Shown here: positions 14,770 through 23,414 of the stretch, piece after piece
How the letters are laid out: each line of letters opens with the position of its first letter
Numbering within the stretch: position 1 is the stretch's first letter
NCBI GenBank assembly: GCA_947503895.1
Contig: CANNFT010000008.1
Span: 62,001 to 126,000, forward strand
Direction: 5' to 3'
DNA length: 64,000 nucleotides
DNA from: an uncultured Saccharospirillaceae bacterium
Lineage (GTDB): Bacteria > Pseudomonadota > Gammaproteobacteria > Pseudomonadales > Oceanobacteraceae
Translations under genes and position numbers: made by a program
The notes under the pieces: model-generated
Database searches by the model: none
Seen by the model: only the letters and a program-made list of their open reading frames with translations
What the model was told of the DNA's origin: nothing

Positions 14770-17592
14770 CTAAGGCGCTTTATCTAATAAGAAGACACCT
14801 TCTGCATGGACTTCTAAATTGTCGGTTTTACGCAAATTGTATCCGCCGGCAAATCCGTCACCCGGTTTAACGAATATACCGCCGACCTCTCCATTCACGC
14901 ACCCTGTGCAATTCGTTAAACCCGAAATATGGCTATTAGCGGAATCAACACCTGCGTGCATGCCTGCACCTGATACGGTTCCCTGAAATTGTACATCCCA
15001 AGTGGTGACCGTGGTTTGATTTCCACTAAGGTTAAAGTCGTTAGCGACTTCGATATTTAATGCTCCGTTGGTTACTGCACCGGTATTGAAATTCACATCA
15101 AATTTGCCATCCAGCTTATGGACATATCCATCGTTAGCCGACCCAATACATTGACTGAAGTCTGTGCAATCTAATGTTTGCGAAAACGTCCCTGTACCGG
15201 TCAGTGTATTGACATCTGCTCGTTCCGCCGCGAGCCAATAAACAGCCACGTCTTGTTCCGTTTCAAAAGCAGTGGGGTTGTTGGGATCTTTATAAAACTC
15301 TAAGGGGTGAGTAGCGTCGGCGGCCCATAATCCCCACGCAACATTTGGACGTTGGTCCACATTGTAGACTGCAACATCACATAGATTACCCCCGTCTTGG
15401 CAGACCGCTAAGTCAATAAGAGAATCGACTGTTTGATTGGGCGTGCCGCGTCGGATCACCTCAGTGCCGGCAGAATCGTCGTCGATATCTTCAACGAATA
15501 CCATTTCACCATTGGTATCAATGGTGCCTTTTCCAATCACAACATCAATGTCATCAACGCTAGAAAACTGCAATCCTTCCTGCATATTTCCCAGCATTGA
15601 TACGAAATTGTTTTCTCCTCCTCCTGCGTTGTCTGAGTATGAAATATCAGAAATTCCTAATTGAACGACACTCACAGTATCTTGATCCAGCGCATGCACG
15701 GTGAGTCGTGTCTCAGAGGTGAACTCTTCATCAATGGAGACTCTGAAAGGTGCGCCATTGTCATCCAATTGATCATTTAATTCCGTGATTAAGTCATCGA
15801 CGGAACCAATCAATGCATCCAAGGATAGGGTGATATTTTGCTCTGCTGGCGACTCACTGGTTTTCCAAACAAATGTCATCGTGAGGGCATTAAAGTTATC
15901 AACTTTTCCGGTGGAGAATCCAAGTGGTTGGAGGGCGCTGTCAATGTTTTGTATATCTATATAGCCGCCCAGTGAGGTTTGTAGGTTCTCAAAAAACAGT
16001 GTGCCATCAATGTGATTTGCGCCGATCTTAGATCCCAGACCCGCATTAGCTATGGCTGTATTCACTGCGGCGACGAGATCATCAGCATTATTATAGTTAC
16101 CAATGTCGGATAGTAATAGCGGTTGACTGTTGCCATTAATATCCATGGTGATGGAGGAGGTACCAATGCCGTCAAAATTAAACCCTGTTGAAACATCGCC
16201 GCCAATTTGCCGAGCACGACCGTAGTTAAACAAGTCTTCATTATCAAAACTGGTAATCTTGGTGGGTGAAAACAATGCTGCTTCCTGAATTTCTGAATCA
16301 ACGGGAATCGCCAGTGCAGCGATATTACCATTGGTGAGGAGTGAGTACTCGGCATTGGTTAACCTAGGATCTGCGGAGGCGGTAACGGTTATGCCGTTAT
16401 AAGGGTCGGTTAAATCAGCGAGATTTGTGCCCGTGTCACCCCCTGAGCCAGTATTTGGATCAGCATCCTCGTCATCAATTTTATTTCCTTGATCAAAAAA
16501 ATCCGCCAAGTCATCTAGATCTGCTAACCCTAGATTTTCCAGTACAGCTTTTACGTCATCGTTATTGCTCGCTTCATTTAATATTTCTTCTGTGAGGACA
16601 GTATCAATGACTTCATTTAATTGCCCTAGACTTTCACGCGTGCTGTCATCTTGGCTTGCAATTTCCGTGGCAATGCGTGTGTCGAGCTCTGTTGTGGGTG
16701 CTCCGGCGTTGTCATTGGATGAGTCTGTGCTAACGAGCGTTGCGCTGCCATCGTCATCATCGGTGAGTGGAACAGAGCTACCATCATCGGTGTCTGCAGT
16801 GTCTTCATTGCTGTCACCATCCTCTTCGCCATCGTTCTCGGATGTGTTGTCATCGCTGCTTTCGGAGTCCTCTTCTTCTTCGGCATCCAATTCAACCACT
16901 GATCCTCTTCGTAGAGATCTCGGCGGTGAGAGCAATCCTTTAGGAGAGCTAGTGGGGGTCACACGAACGTAGTTAAAATCCTCACCTAAACCTAAGTCCA
17001 ACGTACCGGCGTCATTCTCTACTCGAATGCCGCCGCTATACACCGCCATGACAAAAGCATCTTTGCCTTCTTGTTGAACCTCATAATTCGTACCACGAAT
17101 TCCGATAGAGGCAGCTGGGGTGTTGACGGTATACGCAGATTTATCGCCTTTACCAATTTGTCCTGTAATGGTTCGGAAACCTCCTTTAACCAGCTTCATG
17201 AGTGCTTTGTCAGAACCTGGCGCGGCACCTTGTTGCTTAAATAAATATTGAGTGATATTTAATTCAGTGTCCGCTTTAACGGTCATTAGAGCTTTATCCA
17301 CAAAGCGTAACTGTACCGAACTGAGCTTGCCGGTGGTAATGGTGTCGCCGCTGAAAAACTGAGAGCGGCGTTTAAGTGGGCGTTTGGTTCCATCCTCTGC
17401 GAGTGCAACGACACTCCCTTTACTGATAATGACATGCCCTGCTACTTCAGCAGCCATTGACGGTGAGGCGGTCAAGGCGAACACGACGATTAAAACAATC
17501 AGCAAAAATGGATGATGAGTCTGTAATCGATTAAGTGCGGGCTTGGGGAAACAATCAATGGGTTGTGCACAGTGCATGGCTGACATCCTCAT
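14770..17592 (-). CDS. FecR-domain protein with TbpB-like C-terminal domain
   Basis: A 940-residue exported protein. The signal helix is at about residues 29-47 after a long n-region; Met1, Met3 and Met6 are all possible starts. A FecR-type domain spans about 80-190 (SGDTITTGKLSSVQLRFVD, then VNTPAASIGIRGTNYEV). A very acidic Asp/Glu/Ser linker covers about 230-320. A middle region resembles flagellin hook IN motifs (DLVAAVNTAIANAG, LFFENLQTSLGGY). The last 120 residues (GEVGGIFVKPGDGFAGGYNL, then EGVFLLDK) look like the small beta-barrel of TbpB/Slam substrates. There is no sigma-factor context for the FecR domain. It lies 78 bases downstream of a DUF560/Slam-like gene, suggesting that the pair is an outer-membrane exporter and its surface or released substrate. 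No lipobox is seen, so lipidation is unlikely. Confidence 0.7.
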   Translation of the reverse strand: MRMSAMHCAQPIDCFPKPALNRLQTHHPFLLIVLIVVFALTASPSMAAEVAGHVIISKGSVVALAEDGTKRPLKRRSQFFSGDTITTGKLSSVQLRFVDKALMTVKADTELNITQYLFKQQGAAPGSDKALMKLVKGGFRTITGQIGKGDKSAYTVNTPAASIGIRGTNYEVQQEGKDAFVMAVYSGGIRVENDAGTLDLGLGEDFNYVRVTPTSSPKGLLSPPRSLRRGSVVELDAEEEEDSESSDDNTSENDGEEDGDSNEDTADTDDGSSVPLTDDDDGSATLVSTDSSNDNAGAPTTELDTRIATEIASQDDSTRESLGQLNEVIDTVLTEEILNEASNNDDVKAVLENLGLADLDDLADFFDQGNKIDDEDADPNTGSGGDTGTNLADLTDPYNGITVTASADPRLTNAEYSLLTNGNIAALAIPVDSEIQEAALFSPTKITSFDNEDLFNYGRARQIGGDVSTGFNFDGIGTSSITMDINGNSQPLLLSDIGNYNNADDLVAAVNTAIANAGLGSKIGANHIDGTLFFENLQTSLGGYIDIQNIDSALQPLGFSTGKVDNFNALTMTFVWKTSESPAEQNITLSLDALIGSVDDLITELNDQLDDNGAPFRVSIDEEFTSETRLTVHALDQDTVSVVQLGISDISYSDNAGGGENNFVSMLGNMQEGLQFSSVDDIDVVIGKGTIDTNGEMVFVEDIDDDSAGTEVIRRGTPNQTVDSLIDLAVCQDGGNLCDVAVYNVDQRPNVAWGLWAADATHPLEFYKDPNNPTAFETEQDVAVYWLAAERADVNTLTGTGTFSQTLDCTDFSQCIGSANDGYVHKLDGKFDVNFNTGAVTNGALNIEVANDFNLSGNQTTVTTWDVQFQGTVSGAGMHAGVDSANSHISGLTNCTGCVNGEVGGIFVKPGDGFAGGYNLRKTDNLEVHAEGVFLLDKAP

Positions 17593-17670
17593 ATTACACT
17601 CGCAATTCAGATGGCTGAATGCTGATGACCGTCGATCGTGGTGGCAAAACGGTTACACTCTTCACGGCTA

Positions 17671-19074
17671 TTAAAAGCTGTAGGTGAGGCCCAGTTCGGC
17701 TTTAAAACGTTTATAGGTATATTGGGTGAGGTTGCTGGAATTATATCCCGCGCTGAAGTCGTTCCGAATACTGAAGCCTTCTGTAATACCGTAACGCCAA
17801 CCAAAGCGTAGCGTGGTGGCTAAATCTTCGCGAATGATGTCAGGATTAATCGCAGCATTTGCAGTGTCGTGTTTACTTTGTGTCATATTAAATGACCAAT
17901 ACCCCGAACCTCTTTGTCCCCATAGGGCGGTTCGTTGGTAGTTATAGCCGTAGTATGTCTTACCATTGTAGTCGCCTTCTGCCTGCTTTGCCGTATCAAT
18001 GCCTAAAATGAGCGTAGCCGCACAAGACAGCGTTTTGGGAGGGCAAACAAAATTAAGGCTGTATTGCTGTTGTGTCACATCTGAACTCGGCGTATCGGGA
18101 TAGGTTGATTCCCCGTAATTTCCGTATAGCCCGTACATCCAGCCGCTATTGGTTCGCCATTGAATTTGACCGGTTCCCCCGACGTTATCCAGCAAATGGC
18201 TATCATCTAAGATAACGTGCTGGTAACGGCCAGCTAATCGCCAGCGTACGGGACCCGTATTAATCGCATAGCCGGCTTCAGCTAACGCCGTGGTTAAATC
18301 GTAGAGTTCAATTTCATTATTAGCGCGTTTTGTTGCTAAAAAGCGAACATCAAAATGAGACACTTTTGTTAATGGGGAAAGATAAAACAAACTCGCTAAG
18401 GCGCTCCAGTAACCGCTATCTGTCTCACGGCTAGCCTCATCAAGCTCTATGTCAAAACTAAAGGCGGTTTCTTCTTCTGGTAAGTCTTTCTCGAAAGGTC
18501 CGCTGTTAATATTTGAATCAAAGCCGCCTGCTACATCGACCGTGACAAAGAATTGTGACTCAAGGCTGCGTTGCATCACGGAAATTTGATCTAAGAAGCG
18601 TTTGACATTTCGACGAACTGGTACAGGTGGATTAAGTTTTAATATTTTATTGAACTCCGATTCAGCGCGTTTTAAATTCTTGAGATAAAAATGAGTGCGC
18701 GCTAATTCAAGTCGATAACGAGGTTCATTTGGGTGCAGCAACACCAAGCGCTCAAATGCGAACAATGCCTCATCGTAATGTTGTGTTTCTACCGCTGCTA
18801 AACCGTAGTCAAAATCAAACCTAGGATCACCTTCCCAAGCTTCTAACATGGGGGCTGATAAATCCCAAGCCGCTTGATATTGACGCTGTTTAACCAAAGA
18901 TCTTAATGCTTCTAACCGTGCAGGAGAGGTGATAGCGACGGATGATTGACTAGAAGCGGGGACAGCGTTTTCGCTTTTAGGTGTTACCTTCTCTGAAGTT
19001 TCTGAATTAGGGGGGTCTTCTGCCCAGCTTTTTATTGCAAAAAGTAATAATGTAAATATGACTAATTGCTTCAT
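17671..19074 (-). CDS. DUF560/Slam-like TPR-barrel outer-membrane protein
   Basis: A 467-residue protein with a signal peptide (residues 1-18, ending KSWA before EDPP). The helical N-terminal TPR domain is at about 50-180 (RLELARTHFYLKNLKRAESEF then NPPVPVRRNVKRFLDQI), and a C-terminal beta-barrel ends in the outer-membrane signature LGLTYSF. This is the two-part plan of surface lipoprotein assembly modifiers (Slam), which move TbpB-like proteins across the outer membrane. It is first in an operon with the FecR/TbpB-like protein. Classical Slams have a 14-strand barrel of about 280 residues, and the roughly 285 residues after the TPR part fit that. Substrate identity is inferred from adjacency. 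Confidence 0.75.
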   Translation of the reverse strand: MKQLVIFTLLLFAIKSWAEDPPNSETSEKVTPKSENAVPASSQSSVAITSPARLEALRSLVKQRQYQAAWDLSAPMLEAWEGDPRFDFDYGLAAVETQHYDEALFAFERLVLLHPNEPRYRLELARTHFYLKNLKRAESEFNKILKLNPPVPVRRNVKRFLDQISVMQRSLESQFFVTVDVAGGFDSNINSGPFEKDLPEEETAFSFDIELDEASRETDSGYWSALASLFYLSPLTKVSHFDVRFLATKRANNEIELYDLTTALAEAGYAINTGPVRWRLAGRYQHVILDDSHLLDNVGGTGQIQWRTNSGWMYGLYGNYGESTYPDTPSSDVTQQQYSLNFVCPPKTLSCAATLILGIDTAKQAEGDYNGKTYYGYNYQRTALWGQRGSGYWSFNMTQSKHDTANAAINPDIIREDLATTLRFGWRYGITEGFSIRNDFSAGYNSSNLTQYTYKRFKAELGLTYSF

Positions 19075-19558
19075 GGAATGAGAACCCGCTGCGATGAAAG
19101 TACAATAGAATATTAATCACTACATCAGCATAGCAGCGAATACATGCGCCGCACGATTTCAGCAGTACCCATTGCGCCAAGTAAGGAACCTTTAGCAACA
19201 GCCATTTTTTTCTCAGGGTATCAAAGTCGTTTCACCTTATAACCTAGTGATTTTAGTGAGCGGCCAACTCTTTATTTTACACCGAAACTTAGCTTATCCG
19301 CGGGCTTGGCCCAGTGGTCATATAGCAGTAAGAGAATAGGTAGCGTGAAGTTAAATATTTCAAGAATGATTTTATTCAGGCGTTCGTTCTTAGCATTGTT
19401 TCAACTATGCTTATGACAGAGTCACAATGTTTATGGATATTGGGACAGGGTTGCCTGATGGCAACACATCGGGCTAGGCATTTGACTCGGTAATACGTTG
19501 TTTGGCAGAAGCATTGATTAAAGCAAAGAGTGAAGCTGAGTGATCACGGATTGATAAT
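19075..19558. other. 484-bp intergenic region between Slam-like and cNMP genes
   Basis: No gene is recognisable. The divergent promoters of the Slam-like gene (leftward) and the cNMP-domain gene (rightward) must be here. I see no clear Fur box or other known operator. Confidence 0.5.
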
Positions 19559-20002
19559 ATGAAAAGGATTAATAATCTAGGCCGCGGAAAAGTTTTAATG
19601 CTGCTGAATAAAGTCCCCTTTTTTAGAGAATTTACCCCTACGGAACGAGAACGGATTGTCGACAATGATGCGGCATTTTTTGTAGCGAATGAGGGGGAGT
19701 ACATTATTGAACAGGGCACACTGGATACTGCTTTCTATATCTTAATGAGTGGAGAAGCCAAAGTCACGCTGACCGATCATGAAGAGCCATTGGCCACGGT
19801 AGGCCCTGGAGACTTCTTTGGCGAAATATCATTTATTCAAAACTCGCCTCGTTCTTCAAATGTCGTCGCGCATGAGGTATGTATTTTACTGCGAGTGGAT
19901 AGACGACTGCTCGGCGCACTGAATTCTGAAGTCAGGGAGAAATTCAAAGATCAGATTATTGAGAAACTTGTTCATATGGTGACGGTGATGAACAGTAAAT
20001 AA
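19559..20002 (+). CDS. Stand-alone cyclic nucleotide-binding domain protein
   Basis: A 147-residue single-domain protein of the cNMP-binding fold. The stretch PFFREFTPTERERIV is the N-terminal helix, VANEGEYIIEQGTLDTAFYI the first barrel part, and GPGDFFGEISFIQNSPRSSN the phosphate-binding cassette, with the Glu and Arg-Ser that contact ribose and phosphate in cAMP receptors. There is no helix-turn-helix, kinase or channel part, so it would act through protein contacts. No signal peptide is present. It stands alone, 185 bases before the ccoM-like gene, and a functional link to respiration is only positional. Confidence 0.82.
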   Translation: MKRINNLGRGKVLMLLNKVPFFREFTPTERERIVDNDAAFFVANEGEYIIEQGTLDTAFYILMSGEAKVTLTDHEEPLATVGPGDFFGEISFIQNSPRSSNVVAHEVCILLRVDRRLLGALNSEVREKFKDQIIEKLVHMVTVMNSK

Positions 20003-20112
20003 AACATTGAGATGACCGTGGTGCGAATAGGATCATTCAACTCGTCGAACCTATATTTTATAGAAATGGAGAGTTTTACAATGTTCAGTTAAAGGGCCGA
20101 AGATCCAGTACA

Positions 20113-20126
20113 TTGATGTGAGTCAA
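20113..20126 (+). promoter_or_regulatory. FNR/ANR-like box
   Basis: TTGATGTGAGTCAA matches the FNR/ANR consensus TTGAT-N4-ATCAA at nine of ten defined positions. It lies 61 bases upstream of the ccoM-like start, a normal distance for activation by an oxygen-sensing FNR-family regulator, which suits a subunit of a high-affinity oxidase. Confidence 0.65.
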
Positions 20127-20187
20127 TTCCTCCAATCGGTAAAGCAGTATGATGACCACAAAGACATAAATAATAAGTGTGGTTGCC

Positions 20188-20322
20188 ATGTATATTGATG
20201 AAGTCGTCATCTCTGGAATTGTGATTGTCGCGTTGACACTGGTGTTTTTCGTTGGCTTCTATTTAGCCGTCCGTCGCGATATCAATAGTCATAAAGGTGA
20301 AAATAAAGGCATAGATCATTAA
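20188..20322 (+). CDS. ccoM: CcoM-like small membrane peptide (cbb3 oxidase subunit)
   Basis: A 44-residue peptide, MYIDEVVISGIVIVALTLVF followed by FVGFYLAVRRDINSHKG and a short polar tail. It has one transmembrane helix with the short polar N-terminus and positively charged post-helix segment of CcoM, the small subunit that assists assembly or stability of cbb3 cytochrome oxidase in Pseudomonas stutzeri. The pattern MxxDxVVxxGxxxVxLxxxFxxGF agrees with CcoM sequences as I remember them. The FNR-like box upstream supports this. A different single-pass peptide cannot be excluded without a search. Confidence 0.6.
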   Translation: MYIDEVVISGIVIVALTLVFFVGFYLAVRRDINSHKGENKGIDH

Positions 20323-20717
20323 TTCTTACAAGTTCTGATTTGTGCGTTTACGAGTAATAAATTCGTAAATTAGAATACTAAAGAAAACACCATTTTGCAG
20401 CGAATGACAGTAATGGATCATCGCCTTTTCTCATCAAGCTATGTCATCACTCGCATGACCTAGCCTGTTCGCATACACGTTTAATATCGCATATCCTTTC
20501 ATCATTACCGATATCGCTCAATCCCCCGTCTATTGATTGACAGGTTCAACGTTCATTCTATACAGCCAAACCCTCTTTCTCATCAATCCATGCGTAATCT
20601 GAACTTTACGGTGATTTTGATTAATGGTGAATTTTGCTTTAAATATACCTATAATGAAAACAATCCCGAAAATAGGCAGGTAATGTTTCCAATAGGAAAA
20701 CACCGAAGAGGCGCGCC
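20323..20717. other. 395-bp intergenic region before the LysR gene
   Basis: No convincing gene. A frame at 20533-20802 runs into the LysR gene in another frame and has no family pattern. The right end carries a palindrome TTTCC-AATA-GGAAA (20686-20699), a candidate autoregulatory site for the LysR regulator. Confidence 0.5.
20686..20699. promoter_or_regulatory. Palindrome TTTCCAATAGGAAA upstream of lysR
   Basis: A perfect 5-bp-arm inverted repeat ending 18 bases before the TTG start. Its left side AATGTTTCCAAT resembles the ATTGTTTCC words found upstream of the other redox genes of this cluster, so it may be the regulator's own operator. Confidence 0.4.
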
Positions 20718-21617
20718 TTGCAAGAAATTGAAATTAAACAACTGCGCTACTTTGTGGAAGTCGCAACGACACTCAATGTTACCAAAGCAGCTGACAACTT
20801 AAATGTTGTGAAATCAGTGGTCAGTAAATCACTGACTCAACTGGAAAAACAGGTGGGCGGTAAACTCTTAGATCGAACCACACGCAATATACGTTTAACG
20901 GAAACCGGTGAATTTCTGCTGCAAAGGGCACAAAACCTTCTACAAGAATTTCGACACCTCACCGAGGATATGAGCAGTATTAGCACCGAAGTACGCGGCG
21001 TATTAAAACTCACAGCAGCGCCAGCATTGGGCTATTACTTGACCAAACATCTCATTCCTATTTTTTCATCCCAGTGGCCTGATATACGAGTCTCTCTCGA
21101 ACTCTCCTATGATTATGAAAATCTATTTTCAAAAGGCCTAGATTTAGCGTTTCGATTTTCGCAAATTAAAGATGACCGCTTGATCACGCGGACAATTGGC
21201 AATTCTAGAAGAGTGCTGGTCGCCAGCAATCAGTACCTGTCAAAAGCCGATTTAATTCGCAATATTGACGATGTCAGCAAGCATCGATGCCTCTTGTTTC
21301 AAACCCATGAAGAGTTTTCCAGCTGGGGGTTAGATAATGGTCAAGAATCCAAGTCTCTATCCGTCACGGGGCCGTTTCAATGCAGTAATATTGAAGTGTT
21401 AAAAGAAGCGACTTTAAATGGCATGGGTATCGGATTTATACCATTATTTGCGATTCAAGAGGAGCTAAAGGAAAAGCGGTTGGTTCGGGTGTTACCTGAG
21501 TGGAGCAGAAAAACACAAATTTTAGCCGCCTATCGAACCGGTTCACACCAGTCGCCAAAATTGGCGGCCTTTCTAAAATGTATTTCTGAAAACACACACC
21601 TTTTTAACATAGATTAA
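20718..21617 (+). CDS. LysR family transcriptional regulator
   Basis: A 299-residue LysR regulator: a winged helix-turn-helix at residues 6-66 (LRYFVEVATTLNVTKAADNL, VVSKSLTQLEKQVGGKLLDR, RLTETGEFLL) and a substrate-binding domain from about 92. The start is TTG at 20718, supported by GAAGAGG with a 6-base spacer, and MQEIEIKQLRYF fits the family. It lies upstream of two SDR oxidoreductases, a thioredoxin-fold protein and a DJ-1 protein, all on the same strand, so it probably controls a redox or electrophile response. The co-inducer is unknown. Confidence 0.9.
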   Translation: MQEIEIKQLRYFVEVATTLNVTKAADNLNVVKSVVSKSLTQLEKQVGGKLLDRTTRNIRLTETGEFLLQRAQNLLQEFRHLTEDMSSISTEVRGVLKLTAAPALGYYLTKHLIPIFSSQWPDIRVSLELSYDYENLFSKGLDLAFRFSQIKDDRLITRTIGNSRRVLVASNQYLSKADLIRNIDDVSKHRCLLFQTHEEFSSWGLDNGQESKSLSVTGPFQCSNIEVLKEATLNGMGIGFIPLFAIQEELKEKRLVRVLPEWSRKTQILAAYRTGSHQSPKLAAFLKCISENTHLFNID

Positions 21618-21987
21618 GCGCGCACTGACGAAAGATCATTCAGGATACTCATTCGTCAATGAAACTCGTTAACGGGTGTCCTCTCGTCGCCTACGCGATT
21701 TCTCCCCTTGAGTATCCACTGCGTTAATGCACTTGGCATTTACGCTTGTCTCCTCATCGTCCAACACATTGTCGAGTTCTGCATCGTACAGCATTGTGGT
21801 GCCGTAGCATCCGTAAAATAAGGCTTAAAAAAAGGCACCACTGCGGATTCATTGTTTCTAAAAACAGAACCTAGCTTTTCTACGGGCCAGATTGTTTGCG
21901 TTTTAAGATCAAATACAATGTGCTTTAAACGTGGCATCTGCTTATGGGCAGTCCCAACCCCAATTATGTTAAATGCGAGATAATGTG
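21618..21987. other. Intergenic region between lysR and the first SDR gene
   Basis: A hairpin (TGACGAA at 21626-21632, TTCGTCA at 21652-21658) may end the lysR transcript. ATTGTTTCTA at 21851-21860 is one base away from the motif seen before the second SDR gene. A 65-codon minus-strand frame at 21740-21937 shows no family pattern. Confidence 0.4.
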
Positions 21988-22812
21988 ATGAAAATTCATG
22001 AATCCATAAGAGACGGAAAAGTGGCTGTGGTGACTGGCGGGGCTAACGGAATTGGTTTAGCCACGGCCCAGTATCTTTCTAACGCAGGTATGAAAGTCAT
22101 TATTGCAGATATTGACGGTCCAAACCTTGAACAAGCCATTTCTCAACTCCCTAGCAATGTCGACGGATACCAGCTCGATGTCACTAATGAAAAAGTGGTC
22201 ACTGAATTCAGAAATCAAGTTTTTGAGCAATATGGTCGGGTGGATTTTTTACTTAACAACGCCGGTATTAGTCGTCCTACTGCCAGTTGGGAAAAATATG
22301 ATAATTGGCAAACGGTTCTAAACACCAATCTTTGGGGGGTTCTCAATATCAATCATGCGTTTATGCCGACGATATCTGCACAAAGCCATTCATCGATCGT
22401 GGTGACGACAGGCTCAAAGCAAGGTATCACCACGCCCCCAGGAAATCCTGCATACAATGCAAGCAAAGCTGCAGTGAAATCCATTGCTGAGGCAATGGAG
22501 CACCAATTACGCAATACTAATGGTAATCAAGTGCAAACCCATCTATTGGTGCCGGGATTTACATACACCGGCATGATCAGCGCACCGCAAAAACCTTCAG
22601 GTGCTTGGAGCAGTGCTCAAGTGGTTAATTTTATGATGGAGAACATTTCAGAAAACAATTTTTATATTATTTGCCCCGATAACATGGTCACTCGGGAAGA
22701 TGATAATAAAAGAATGGCTTGGGCGATAGGAGACATTATTCATAATCGACCACCGTTATCTAGGTGGCACCGTGACTATGAAGAAGAGTTTTCCAGCTTT
22801 ATGAAAAAATAA
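21988..22812 (+). CDS. SDR family NAD(P)-dependent oxidoreductase
   Basis: A short-chain dehydrogenase of 274 residues from the ATG at 21988; an in-frame ATG at 21973 would add five residues. The dinucleotide-binding TGGANGIG, the structural NNAG, the catalytic Ser region VVTTGSKQG and the YNASK active-site motif are all present in the right order. The C-terminus ends FSSFMKK. The first acidic residue after beta-2 (IIADIDG) suggests NAD preference. The substrate is not predictable. The next gene, the peroxiredoxin-like protein, starts 65 bases later, so the two may be co-transcribed. Confidence 0.88.
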   Translation: MKIHESIRDGKVAVVTGGANGIGLATAQYLSNAGMKVIIADIDGPNLEQAISQLPSNVDGYQLDVTNEKVVTEFRNQVFEQYGRVDFLLNNAGISRPTASWEKYDNWQTVLNTNLWGVLNINHAFMPTISAQSHSSIVVTTGSKQGITTPPGNPAYNASKAAVKSIAEAMEHQLRNTNGNQVQTHLLVPGFTYTGMISAPQKPSGAWSSAQVVNFMMENISENNFYIICPDNMVTREDDNKRMAWAIGDIIHNRPPLSRWHRDYEEEFSSFMKK

Positions 22813-22877
22813 CGTTGGCTACAACATTATAGTTTTACAACCCATGTCATAACGACATCAATTAAGTAGGTAAATTA

Positions 22878-23414
22878 ATGAATTTTGCACAAAAACTCGT
22901 GCCTGGAAGTATTTTTCCTGTAATAGAATTATCGGCGGATCAAAATAATAATATTCGTTTAGGGCAACCAAATATAGCGGGCAATTGGCAATTAGTCGTC
23001 GTCTATCGCGGAGTGCATTGTCCTTTATGTACTCAATATTTGAATCAGCTAGAAGGGGTTTTAGACACGTTGCAGTCGGCTGGTATAGAGGTTGTCGCTG
23101 TGTCCGCTGATGCTTTGTCACAATATAATCAGCATAAAGCAAAACTAAATGTTTCATATCCAATCGGTCACGGGCTCACCATCGAACAGATGACGAGTTT
23201 AGGGCTTTATATCTCGTCGCCTCGATCACCACAAGAAACAGATCATGAGTTTTCAGAACCGGCTTTATTTGTCGTAAACGATGAAGGCGTGATTCAAATG
23301 TTAGAATATTCGAATAACCCATTTATCAGACCGGATCTAAATTCACTGGTAGGCGGGTTAAACTGGGCAAAGCAGAATCACTATCCAATTCGTGGTCGGT
23401 TTACTCACTCATAA
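22878..23414 (+). CDS. Peroxiredoxin-like (AhpC/TSA) thioredoxin-fold protein
   Basis: A 178-residue cytoplasmic protein of the AhpC/TSA family. The motif VVYRGVHCPLCTQYLNQLE carries Cys48 and Cys51 in a CxxC arrangement, as in the peroxiredoxin-like family rather than typical two-Cys AhpC with a distant resolving Cys. VVAVSADAL and YPIGHGLTIEQMTSLGLY follow the thioredoxin fold. The likely role is thiol-based reduction of peroxides. It lies between two SDR genes of a redox cluster; a hairpin follows the stop. Confidence 0.82.
   Translation: MNFAQKLVPGSIFPVIELSADQNNNIRLGQPNIAGNWQLVVVYRGVHCPLCTQYLNQLEGVLDTLQSAGIEVVAVSADALSQYNQHKAKLNVSYPIGHGLTIEQMTSLGLYISSPRSPQETDHEFSEPALFVVNDEGVIQMLEYSNNPFIRPDLNSLVGGLNWAKQNHYPIRGRFTHS

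Noticed and set aside
16565..16972. Serine-rich 135-codon frame on the plus strand
   Set aside because: It is antisense to the Asp/Glu/Ser linker of the FecR-domain protein, which reads as Ser/Val on the other strand.
17593..17670. Possible extra gene between the Slam-like and FecR genes
   Set aside because: Only 78 bases; the frame reading there overlaps the end of the Slam-like gene.
20533..20802. 89-codon frame before lysR
   Set aside because: Overlaps the well-supported lysR start in another frame and shows no family pattern.
21740..21937. 65-codon minus-strand frame between lysR and the SDR gene
   Set aside because: The first 40 residues look protein-like and it might be a relic, but no family or ribosome site supports it.
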